A stretch of DNA of 64,000 bases from Chloroherpetonaceae bacterium. Lineage in GTDB: Bacteria; Bacteroidota; Chlorobiia; Chlorobiales; Thermochlorobacteraceae. Position 1 is the stretch's first letter. Every line of letters starts with the position of its first letter. Below are positions 1-7,343 of the stretch, one piece after another. Both the position numbers and the translations under genes were made by a program. The DNA lies in the NCBI GenBank assembly GCA_025056565.1, contig JANWWA010000008.1:1-64000 (forward strand), written 5' to 3'. The notes below the pieces were generated by a model. That model had not been told where the DNA came from. It did not search any database and saw nothing but the letters and a program-made list of their open reading frames with translations.

Positions 1-590
1 ATAACCCGCTGCCCGTAGAGCTGGTAAGTTTCTCCATTGCAGCAGTGGATGAGGGCGTCAAACTGAAGTGGCAAACCGCATCCGAAGTGGATAACGCGGG
101 CTTCATTCTCTCGCGCTCCCGCTTCAGAGACGGTGGCTTTGAAGAAATTGCCTCCTACCGCACACACGACGCACTCGTGGGTAAAGGCACATCCAGCACA
201 GGGGGCACTTATGAATTCATTGACCGCGCACGCCTTGTGCCCGGCGAAACCTACTTCTACAAGCTCGAAGATGTCGACTACAACGGCGTCATTTACACCA
301 CCGAAATCAAGGAATTCACGATGCCCAAGGAGTATAGCCTAAGCCAGAACTATCCGAATCCATTTAATCCTACCACAACGATTGAATTCAACCTGCGCTT
401 CCCAGGGCGGACGGTGCTGGAAATCTACAACTTACTTGGGCAAAAGGTGATGACGGTGGTGGATGCAGATTTGGCGGCGGGCAGTTACCGCTATCAAGTG
501 AATCTGAGCAATCTGGCAAGTGGAATGTATCTTTATCGCTTACGCAGCCGTGATTTCGTGGCTACAAAGAAGATGCTACTGATGAAATAA
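1..590 (+). CDS. T9SS C-terminal sorting domain protein (5' partial)
   Basis: The reading frame is open from base 3, so the gene starts outside the window; only about 195 C-terminal residues are seen. It begins with the LPVELVSF segment and an FN3-like strand set (LKWQTASEVDNAGF) that commonly precedes a type IX sorting domain. The end has the NYPNPFNPTTTI motif, a beta-sandwich with LEIYNLLGQKV, and a basic tail ending KKMLLMK. This arrangement is known in Bacteroidetes/Ignavibacteria/Chlorobi proteins that cross the outer membrane by T9SS and are anchored or released outside. The catalytic or binding part lies upstream and its role cannot be inferred. The amylase at 17892 carries the same tail. 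A strong terminator follows. Confidence 0.88.
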   Translation, partial: NPLPVELVSFSIAAVDEGVKLKWQTASEVDNAGFILSRSRFRDGGFEEIASYRTHDALVGKGTSSTGGTYEFIDRARLVPGETYFYKLEDVDYNGVIYTTEIKEFTMPKEYSLSQNYPNPFNPTTTIEFNLRFPGRTVLEIYNLLGQKVMTVVDADLAAGSYRYQVNLSNLASGMYLYRLRSRDFVATKKMLLMK

Positions 591-614
591 CCCAAAAAAG
601 AGTTCGTGGCAAAG

Positions 615-640
615 GGCGTTCCAAGTAGGAACGCCTTTTT
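615..640 (+). terminator. Rho-independent terminator after the T9SS gene
   Basis: Perfect 8-bp stem GGCGTTCC/GGAACGCC with a 5-nt loop AAGTA, directly followed by TTTTT. It lies 25 bases after the stop codon of the upstream gene. Confidence 0.85.
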
Positions 641-711
641 GCTTTGCGTTGCTGAAACGCTCCAAGAGATGGTGTGAAGAAGAGCTGTAGCAGAGGCACC
701 TATTCATCTGC

Positions 712-744
712 TTGCAGAAGCATCAGGAAAAATCTGTAACTTTG
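712..744 (+). promoter_or_regulatory. Possible Bacteroidetes-type promoter for the HD-GYP gene
   Basis: TAACTTTG (737-744) matches the -7 box TAnnTTTG of Bacteroidetes sigma-A promoters exactly. A CTTG at 711-714 could be the -33 box, but the 22-nt spacer is longer than the usual 19-21. The site is 33 bases upstream of the ATG at 777. Confidence 0.45.
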
Positions 745-776
745 CATTTCTTGCAGACGCACACAAACCTCGAACG

Positions 777-2816
777 ATGGATACGAGAAAAATTTTGATT
801 TTTGACCAAGTTGGGTTGCCCGCTGAAATCACACAGGAAGGACTCAAGCGAATGCAATATGCGTTTGAGTATTGCTCACCGCAGCAGACGGAACAGTATC
901 TAAGAACATTTGGCGCATCGTTTCACCTAACGCCTGTGTTGCTGCTGGTGGATGCGACCACTTTGCACCGCTTAAAGAAAGAATTGCCGCCTAGTCTAGC
1001 TAAAGTGGTGGCTATTGTGGCAGTTGGACTGCCTGAAGAACTTGAGTCGCTAGGCGGGTTTGAGTCATGGATTTACACGCAACAGCTCATTGATTTTCTG
1101 GAAATTCCAATCAGCTCAACACGCTTCAAGCTCCTTTTGCAACGCGTGCAGGCGCATTTTCATCAGCGTGAGCGCCAGCAGCTTTTGCAGCGAGAGATTT
1201 CTGAGCAGCGAGAAGAGCTTGAGAAACTAACCGAAATCGGTATTGCTCTCTCCAGCGAGCAAGACATCAACAAGCTCCTCGAGATGATTCTGTCCATCAG
1301 TATGGAAATTGCAGGAGCAGATGCAGGGAGTCTCTACATTGTCGAGGAGCGCCCGGGCGTGGAATTTGACCGCAGCAACTACCTTGCGAATAAACAACTG
1401 CGCTTTAAACTGGCGCAAAACATTAGCCGTGAAGTGCCCTTCAAAGAGTGGGTGATGCCCATCTCTCCAAACAGCATTGTGGGCTACGCTGCCTTGTCTC
1501 GTGAGCCACTTAACATTCCTGATGTGTATCACCTACCTGAGCATGTGCCATATAGCTTCGGTGGGCGGGTGTTCGATCAGTCAATTAACTATCGCACCAA
1601 GTCAATGCTCACTGTGCCGATGCTGAATCGTGATAAGGAAACCATCGGCGTGATTCAGCTCATTAACAAAAAGCACGACTTTCGCATTGTGCTGCCCGAC
1701 CCCGAAGAAGCCGTGCATCACATCATTCCCTTCACGAAAAAAGATGAGGCGTTTATTTACGCACTGGCATCGCAAGCGGCGGTGGCTTACGAAAACAGAA
1801 TGCTGTATGACAACATTCGCAATCTCTTCGAAGGCTTCATCAAAGCCTCTGTCACTGCCATTGAAGCCCGAGACCCTACGACTTCTGGACACTCTGAGCG
1901 CGTAGCAATTCTCACCGTCGGTATAGCTGAAGCAGTGGACCGACTGACTACAGGACCCTTTAAGTCTGTTCAATTTTCAAAGCGCGACTTAGAAGAAATT
2001 CGCTATGCGTCGCTATTGCACGACTTTGGCAAAATTGGCGTGCGTGAGCGCGTGCTAGTGAAAGCCAAAAAGCTCTATGATTACGAGCTGCGCTCTATTC
2101 GTGAGCGTTACGCGCTGATTAAAAAAGCAATTGAGCTGAAATACACAAAGCAGAAGCTATTCTACCTGATGGAACGCACGCGTGAAGAGGTCGAGCCAAT
2201 CCTTCAAAAGCTAGACGCCGAAATGTCGCAAAAACTTGGGGAGCTGGAAGACTATCTAAAGTTTATTGTTCAAGCTAATGAACCCACTGTGATGCGCTCA
2301 GAGGGCTTTGGCAAGCTAAGAGAAATTCAGTCAAAGGTGTTCATCTACAGTGAAGATGAGGTGTATCCCTACCTTCTGGAATCTGAAGCGATGCGCCTAT
2401 CGATTCCCAAGGGCAGCCTTGATGAAGAGGAACGCCGTGAGATTGAGTCGCATGTAACGCATACGTTCAACTTCCTTAGGAAAATTCCTTGGACAAATGA
2501 CCTGAGGCGTGTGCCAGAGATTGCCTTTGCGCATCACGAAAAGCTCGATGGCTCGGGCTACCCACGCAAGCTGGCTGCTGAGGCAATCCCTATTCAGGCA
2601 CGAATGATGACCATTTCTGACATTTACGATGCACTGACGGCACAAGACCGCCCGTACAAGCCCGCCGTGCCTGTTGAACGAGCCTTAGACATTCTGCACT
2701 ATGAAGTAAAGAGTGGCAAAGTCGACAAAGACTTGTTCGAAGTCTTTGTAGAAGCACGCATTTATGAGAAGGTGAGCAGTGCTAATTTGGCGATTAGTGA
2801 AAACGGTCGGGCTTAG
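777..2816 (+). CDS. GAF and HD-GYP domain cyclic-di-GMP phosphodiesterase
   Basis: 679 residues. An N-terminal region of about 125 residues resembles a receiver fold without clear phospho-acceptor motifs, followed by a short coiled coil (about 128-160) and a GAF domain (about 150-350). The HD-GYP domain has the metal-binding HD in LLHDFGKIGV (about residue 414) and the HHExxDGxGYP motif near residue 585, so it should hydrolyse c-di-GMP. These two motifs are some 170 residues apart, much more than usual. The extra stretch (about 425-540) is charged and helical, with many Lys/Glu heptad-like segments. ATG start with a TAACTTTG box upstream. The stop is 3 bases from the stop of the convergent TPR gene. 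Confidence 0.88.
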   Translation: MDTRKILIFDQVGLPAEITQEGLKRMQYAFEYCSPQQTEQYLRTFGASFHLTPVLLLVDATTLHRLKKELPPSLAKVVAIVAVGLPEELESLGGFESWIYTQQLIDFLEIPISSTRFKLLLQRVQAHFHQRERQQLLQREISEQREELEKLTEIGIALSSEQDINKLLEMILSISMEIAGADAGSLYIVEERPGVEFDRSNYLANKQLRFKLAQNISREVPFKEWVMPISPNSIVGYAALSREPLNIPDVYHLPEHVPYSFGGRVFDQSINYRTKSMLTVPMLNRDKETIGVIQLINKKHDFRIVLPDPEEAVHHIIPFTKKDEAFIYALASQAAVAYENRMLYDNIRNLFEGFIKASVTAIEARDPTTSGHSERVAILTVGIAEAVDRLTTGPFKSVQFSKRDLEEIRYASLLHDFGKIGVRERVLVKAKKLYDYELRSIRERYALIKKAIELKYTKQKLFYLMERTREEVEPILQKLDAEMSQKLGELEDYLKFIVQANEPTVMRSEGFGKLREIQSKVFIYSEDEVYPYLLESEAMRLSIPKGSLDEEERREIESHVTHTFNFLRKIPWTNDLRRVPEIAFAHHEKLDGSGYPRKLAAEAIPIQARMMTISDIYDALTAQDRPYKPAVPVERALDILHYEVKSGKVDKDLFEVFVEARIYEKVSSANLAISENGRA

Positions 2817-2819
2817 ACA

Positions 2820-3761
2820 CTATGGCTTAGTGAGAGGGAAGCGGTCCATCAGTTCTTGCGCCTTTCGGCCTGCTTCACTTTTGGGGTCTAACGCCAACGC
2901 ACGTCGCCAGAGTCGGTGCGCTTCTTCGACTTTGCCAATTTGCATATAGAGAATGCCAAGGTTGACAGTTGCTTTCTGGTGTGTGGAGTCATCTTCGACG
3001 GCGCGGCGCATCTCTGAGACGGCTTGTTGCGACAAAGCGGGGTTGCCTTGTTCGCCAAGTTTCAGAAGCACGATGGCATAGTCGACGCGTGCATCCACAT
3101 TTTTGGGTTGAATAGAGAGAAATTTTTCGTAAAGCGGTTTGGCAAGCTCGTACTCTTCAGCGTCATCGTAAAGATTGGCAGCGCGTAACCAGAGCTGAGG
3201 CACACGTGCGCCAGCAATTTCAGCCGCGGCTTTAACATAGAAACCAGCACGGCTAAGTTGCTGAAGGTCAATGTATTCTTTTGAGAGGCGTAGCGCTAGT
3301 TCAACCTTTGCCGCTGAATCGGTCTCCGTTACAAAGCGCTGGTGCAAGGCTTCCAGCCGATTTAGGGTGGCGGTGTCAACTATCACAGGCAAACGCGAGG
3401 CTTCATTAGGACTGGCTGACAGGCGTTCCTCCGTGAGCGGCTTAGCACCTTCACCTGCTGCACCTGACTTCTTAAATGCCACACGAGCGGTCATACCTTG
3501 GTAGCCAAAAGCCGCAAGCACGACTAGCATAAAAAGAGCAAAAGAGAGCCATATGGATTGCTCCGCACGCACCGCTTTCAAAGAAGCTGATGACGAAGCA
3601 GTCGCTGCAGAACCTACGCTATCTGCCACGGCATCTGCCAAAGGTGGTGATTCAATTTTCAAATCACTGCCGCATTGGTGGCAAACGGTTGCATCAGGCA
3701 AGACGAGCGCACCGCAGTTTGGACAAGTGGCTTTGTCTTGCACATTGGGGCGATGGATCAT
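2820..3761 (-). CDS. Zinc-ribbon, membrane-anchored TPR protein
   Basis: 313 residues. An N-terminal zinc ribbon has two CxxC pairs (CPNC at about 14-17, CHQC at about 28-31). A low-complexity Ala/Ser linker and one membrane helix (about 70-90, FALFMLVVLAAFGY) follow. From about residue 130 come tetratricopeptide-like helices, the last being AHRLWRRALALDPKSEAGRK. This predicts a cytoplasmic zinc ribbon with the TPR part across the membrane, probably a scaffold for an envelope complex; the partner is unknown. Its ATG overlaps the HU gene stop by four bases (ATGA), so the two are translationally coupled, and it is the last gene of the minus-strand ftsH cluster. Confidence 0.75.
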   Translation of the reverse strand: MIHRPNVQDKATCPNCGALVLPDATVCHQCGSDLKIESPPLADAVADSVGSAATASSSASLKAVRAEQSIWLSFALFMLVVLAAFGYQGMTARVAFKKSGAAGEGAKPLTEERLSASPNEASRLPVIVDTATLNRLEALHQRFVTETDSAAKVELALRLSKEYIDLQQLSRAGFYVKAAAEIAGARVPQLWLRAANLYDDAEEYELAKPLYEKFLSIQPKNVDARVDYAIVLLKLGEQGNPALSQQAVSEMRRAVEDDSTHQKATVNLGILYMQIGKVEEAHRLWRRALALDPKSEAGRKAQELMDRFPLTKP

Positions 3762-4063
3762 TCTTTCTCTTTCGGCAGTTTCTTGAGCTTCTCACTGACT
3801 GCGGTTTTGAACTCTCGTGAGATTTTAAAGGTTGGCACATACTTTTCCTCAATGAGGACTTTTTCACCTGTGCGCGGATTATGGGCAATGCGTTTGTTCT
3901 TCTTGCGCACGTTGAACGTGCCAAACCCGCGAATCTCAATGCGTTCACCAGACTTTAGCGACTCAATGACGGTTTCAATAAACCCATCTACCACAGTTTC
4001 GGTCTCCTGCTTTGAGAGACCCGTACGACTGGCAATAATGCTAACAATATCTGCTTTTGTCAC
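3758..4063 (-). CDS. HU/IHF-family DNA-binding protein
   Basis: 101 residues, with a GTG start. The full HU/IHF fold is visible: two N-terminal helices (KADIVSIIASRTGLSKQETE), then the beta-arm region with the IEIRGFGTF signature and the DNA-intercalating arm tip RIAHNPRTGE, in which Pro is conserved. The C-terminal extension is Lys-rich (KLKKLPKEKE). Such proteins bend DNA in the nucleoid as dimers. Whether it acts like HU (nonspecific) or IHF (site-specific) cannot be decided. It sits 38 bases after the TSUP gene and overlaps the next gene by ATGA, so it probably shares their transcript. Confidence 0.93.
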   Translation of the reverse strand: MTKADIVSIIASRTGLSKQETETVVDGFIETVIESLKSGERIEIRGFGTFNVRKKNKRIAHNPRTGEKVLIEEKYVPTFKISREFKTAVSEKLKKLPKEKE

Positions 4064-4101
4064 GGTTACGACAATAAGGTTGATGAGTTAGGGAAAAATC
4101 T

Positions 4102-4473
4102 CTACGATGCCTTAAACCAAAGACGAGCTGCAACGATGACTAAAAGCAATGCAAACCCTTTGCGCACCCACTCTTCAGAGAGCGACAGGGCGAGCCGAGA
4201 CCCAAACAGCGAGCCGAAAAATAGGCTCAATGCGATGACGGCAGCGTATCTAAGATGTTCCACTGAGATTTTCCCAGCTTTGTAGTATTCCAGTGCGCCC
4301 AAGATACCGACGGGCAACAGAAATACAAGAAGCGAAGTGCCAGTTGCGGTGTATTGCGAAAATCCAAGCAAAAACACCAACAGCGGCACAATTACAACGC
4401 CGCCGCCAATGCCAAACATTCCCGAGAGCATTCCTGCTATGAAGCCAATGAGCAAAAGCAGTAGCCAAATCAT
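4102..4473 (-). CDS. Half-length TSUP (TauE/SafE) membrane transporter
   Basis: 123 residues, strongly hydrophobic, with about four membrane helices. The N terminus GMLSGMFGIGGGVVIVPLL is the glycine-rich signature that opens each half of TauE/SafE-type exporters, which usually have two such halves in about 250 residues. Only one half is present, with no frameshift or second half nearby, so it may work as a dimer. The family exports sulfite, sulfoacetate or related sulfur or organic anions; the substrate here is unknown. Its ATG shares one base with the ftsH stop (TAATG), implying coupled translation. Confidence 0.85.
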   Translation of the reverse strand: MIWLLLLLIGFIAGMLSGMFGIGGGVVIVPLLVFLLGFSQYTATGTSLLVFLLPVGILGALEYYKAGKISVEHLRYAAVIALSLFFGSLFGSRLALSLSEEWVRKGFALLLVIVAARLWFKAS

Positions 4474-6473
4474 TACTGAACAGGCGCAAGAGTTTCACCA
4501 GCAATGACACGGTCGATTTCACTGGCGCTGAGTGTTTCGCGCTCAATGAGCGCTTTTGCAAGACGATGCAAAATGTCTATATGCTCAGTGAGAATGCGCC
4601 GCGCATTTGCCATGCACTCGGAGACAATGTGCCGCACTTCGCTGTCAATTGCGACGGCTGTCTCTTCGCTGTAGTCTCGCACGCGTCCAAAGTCACGGCC
4701 TAGGAAAACTTCTTGATGCTTCGTGCCGTAGTTCAAAGGACCGAGCCGCTCACTCATGCCCCACTCGCAGACCATCTTGCGTGCAAGCTCGGTGGCGCGC
4801 TCAATGTCGTTACCTGCACCAGTGCTAATTTCGCTGAAAACAATTTCCTCAGCGGCACGCCCACCAAGCGCGTAAGTAATCATTGCCAAGATATACTGGC
4901 GGGAATACGTATGCTTGTCTTCCAAAGGCAGGTAAGAGGTCAGCCCCAAAGCGCGACCGCGCGGAATGATGGTAACCTTGTGCACAGGGTCAGCGCCTTC
5001 AGTGAATTTGGCGACCAGAACATGACCGCTTTCGTGATAGCTGGTAATTTCTTTTTCTCGCGGCGAAATGTAAATGCTCTTGCGCTCAGGTCCCATCAAG
5101 ACCTTGTCGCGAGCATCTTCTAAATCTTGCATCGTAACAACGTTGCGGTTGGCGCGAGCAGCGAAAAGTGAGGCTTCATTGACAAGGTTAGCAAGGTCGG
5201 CGCCGGCAAAGCCGGGGGTGCCTTGCGCAATAACTTGCAGATTCACATCAGGAGCAAGTGGCACTTTGCGTGTGTGAATGCGCAAAATCGCTTCTCGGCC
5301 GCGCACATCGGGCTTGTCGACCACAATTTGTCGATCGAAGCGTCCAGGGCGGAGCAGCGCAGTATCCAGCACATCAGGACGGTTAGTAGCCGCAATCAAA
5401 ATCACATTGTCATTGGTGCCAAAGCCATCCATCTCGACGAGGAGTTGGTTTAAGGTTTGCTCACGTTCATCGTGTCCGCCGCCCAAACCTGCGCCCCGTG
5501 AGCGACCGACGGCATCAATTTCATCAATGAAGACAATGCAAGGGGCATGTTGCTTAGCTTGTTCAAAAAGATCACGCACGCGTGAAGCACCAACGCCGAC
5601 AAACATCTCGACAAAATCTGCGCCAGACATTGAAAAGAAAGGCACACCCGCCTCTCCAGCTACGGCTTTAGCCAGCAGTGTCTTCCCAGTGCCCGGCGGA
5701 CCTAAGAGCAACACGCCTTTGGGAATTTTGGCACCCAGCCGCTGGAATTTCTCAGGTTCTCTTAGGAACTCCACAATTTCACGAAGTTCGGCTTTGGCTT
5801 CATCGCAGCCAGCAACATCGGCAAATGTAACTTTGGTATCGAACTCGGTAATCATTTTAGCGCGGCTTTTGCCAAAGTTGAACACATTGCGTGTGAGACC
5901 GTTTTGTGCCGTAAGCCGCCGAATGATGACGAAGTAAATCACGCCAAGCAAAATCCATGGTCCAAACACCATGAGAAACTGCAGCAGCGAGCCGTCTTCA
6001 CGCTGCTCAAATTTTATCTTGATATGCTTTTCAACCAGCTCATCAGCCATCGCACGGTCGAACTCAGGCAACTTCACGATGAAGCGGTCAATCTTTTTCT
6101 CGCCACGATTGTCAGCCAGTTCAACCGTTTCATACTTGCTAAGAATGCCTGTAAGCACAGCACCGCCGTCGCGTTTTTCTACGATGGCTTCCTTAATGAG
6201 CGATAGCCCCAGAAGTCGGCGGAATTCATTGTAGGAGATTTCGGGCGCTGTAGGTTCGCTGGAAGTAAAAAGTCGCTGCAGGAAAAAGAAAAGGAAAATC
6301 ATTGCAAACGCATAGAGCAAGACGCGAAAGGTGCGTTTGAAGTTTTCATCAGGGTCGCCGTTGCTATTGAGATTTGCGAAGGGGGATTCATCGCCACGCA
6401 CGGGCTTGAAACGTTCGCGAATGTTCTTCGGTCGCCCGCTCTCCCGATTCTTCACAAAAGGATTCTCTGCCAT
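4473..6473 (-). CDS. ftsH: ATP-dependent zinc metalloprotease FtsH
   Basis: 666 residues, normal for the family. A cytoplasmic N-terminal tail of about 50 residues precedes membrane helix 1 (about 50-68); a periplasmic domain and helix 2 (about 168-185) follow. The AAA+ domain has Walker A GPPGTGKT (258-265), Walker B IDEID (316-320) and the second region of homology with [10 protein letters not shown]. The protease zinc site HESGH is at 480-484. FtsH forms a membrane hexamer that degrades misassembled membrane proteins and some regulators. It overlaps the TSUP gene by one base; hpt is 100 bases upstream on the same strand. Confidence 0.97.
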   Translation of the reverse strand: MAENPFVKNRESGRPKNIRERFKPVRGDESPFANLNSNGDPDENFKRTFRVLLYAFAMIFLFFFLQRLFTSSEPTAPEISYNEFRRLLGLSLIKEAIVEKRDGGAVLTGILSKYETVELADNRGEKKIDRFIVKLPEFDRAMADELVEKHIKIKFEQREDGSLLQFLMVFGPWILLGVIYFVIIRRLTAQNGLTRNVFNFGKSRAKMITEFDTKVTFADVAGCDEAKAELREIVEFLREPEKFQRLGAKIPKGVLLLGPPGTGKTLLAKAVAGEAGVPFFSMSGADFVEMFVGVGASRVRDLFEQAKQHAPCIVFIDEIDAVGRSRGAGLGGGHDEREQTLNQLLVEMDGFGTNDNVILIAATNRPDVLDTALLRPGRFDRQIVVDKPDVRGREAILRIHTRKVPLAPDVNLQVIAQGTPGFAGADLANLVNEASLFAARANRNVVTMQDLEDARDKVLMGPERKSIYISPREKEITSYHESGHVLVAKFTEGADPVHKVTIIPRGRALGLTSYLPLEDKHTYSRQYILAMITYALGGRAAEEIVFSEISTGAGNDIERATELARKMVCEWGMSERLGPLNYGTKHQEVFLGRDFGRVRDYSEETAVAIDSEVRHIVSECMANARRILTEHIDILHRLAKALIERETLSASEIDRVIAGETLAPVQ

Positions 6474-6573
6474 AAGTCAATACTGCTTTGTTGCTTCAAT
6501 ACTGCAAGCAATGAAGTTTATAGGTTGGTGCTACGCGCACCAAGCCCAAGACAATTGAGAATATGCAGAATCT

Positions 6574-7164
6574 CTACGGCTCTCGCAACTTATAGACGGC
6601 TCTCAGGTTGCGTTTCTTCTGAGCAATATCCAAACCGTAGCCGACCACGAATTGCTTCGGTATACGAAAGCCGATATAGTCGACTGCAAATTCCAACTGT
6701 GCAGTTTCTTCTTTGAGAAACAGTGCGCAGAAGCGCAGGCTACCCGGACGCAATTTAAGAATCTCGCTACGGATATATGAGAGCGAAAGACCTGAGTCCA
6801 CAATGTCTTCAACGACAATCACATCACGCCCTTCTAATACGGCATCAATCGACTTGAGGTTCCTCACCTGACCAGAAGAAATTTTTTGGTTGCCGTAGCT
6901 GGAGAGCTTGTAGAAGTCCACTTCTACATCAATCGCTTGTACGGCGCGCACAAGGTCGGCAAGGAAGATAAATGCGCCGTTGAGAATGCCAATGAAAATG
7001 GGGGTTTTGCCAGCGTAATCACGTTCAATTTCTTTGCCCAACTCTGCCACGCGTTGAGCAATGGCATCTTCGGAGATAAAAAGCTCGAAAGTATCGTCGC
7101 CGACTGTAACGGTGAGCGGCGCTGATGATGCCTGCAGCGATGAGTGATTCACGGTGAAAGACAA
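6574..7164 (-). CDS. hpt: Hypoxanthine phosphoribosyltransferase
   Basis: About 196 residues. The phosphoribosyltransferase PRPP-binding motif VIVVEDIVDSGLSL is present, as are the N-terminal GILNGAFIFLADLVR loop and a C-terminal DYIGFRIPKQFVVGYGLD segment typical of HPRT. The enzyme salvages hypoxanthine or guanine to IMP or GMP with PRPP in the cytoplasm. The start is uncertain: TTG at 7164 gives the length stated, and an in-frame GTG at 7152 is an alternative; there is no ATG near. It is the first gene of the minus-strand group leading into ftsH, and lies head to head with the DUF262 gene. Confidence 0.93.
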   Translation of the reverse strand: MSFTVNHSSLQASSAPLTVTVGDDTFELFISEDAIAQRVAELGKEIERDYAGKTPIFIGILNGAFIFLADLVRAVQAIDVEVDFYKLSSYGNQKISSGQVRNLKSIDAVLEGRDVIVVEDIVDSGLSLSYIRSEILKLRPGSLRFCALFLKEETAQLEFAVDYIGFRIPKQFVVGYGLDIAQKKRNLRAVYKLREP

Positions 7165-7343
7165 GTTGCGCGTGAAAATTAACTAACTGCCGAATATAAC
7201 AGAACAAGGCGGAAAAATGAACGAAGCCGCAAAGGGCAAAAGCCGTAACATAGAGGGAAAGAGTAACCATTTCTTTGGAAGAGCAGAAAGCCTTTCCTAT
7301 AATTCTGCCAAAACCTTGTAGTGAAAACGTGGTGCCCTCGAAA

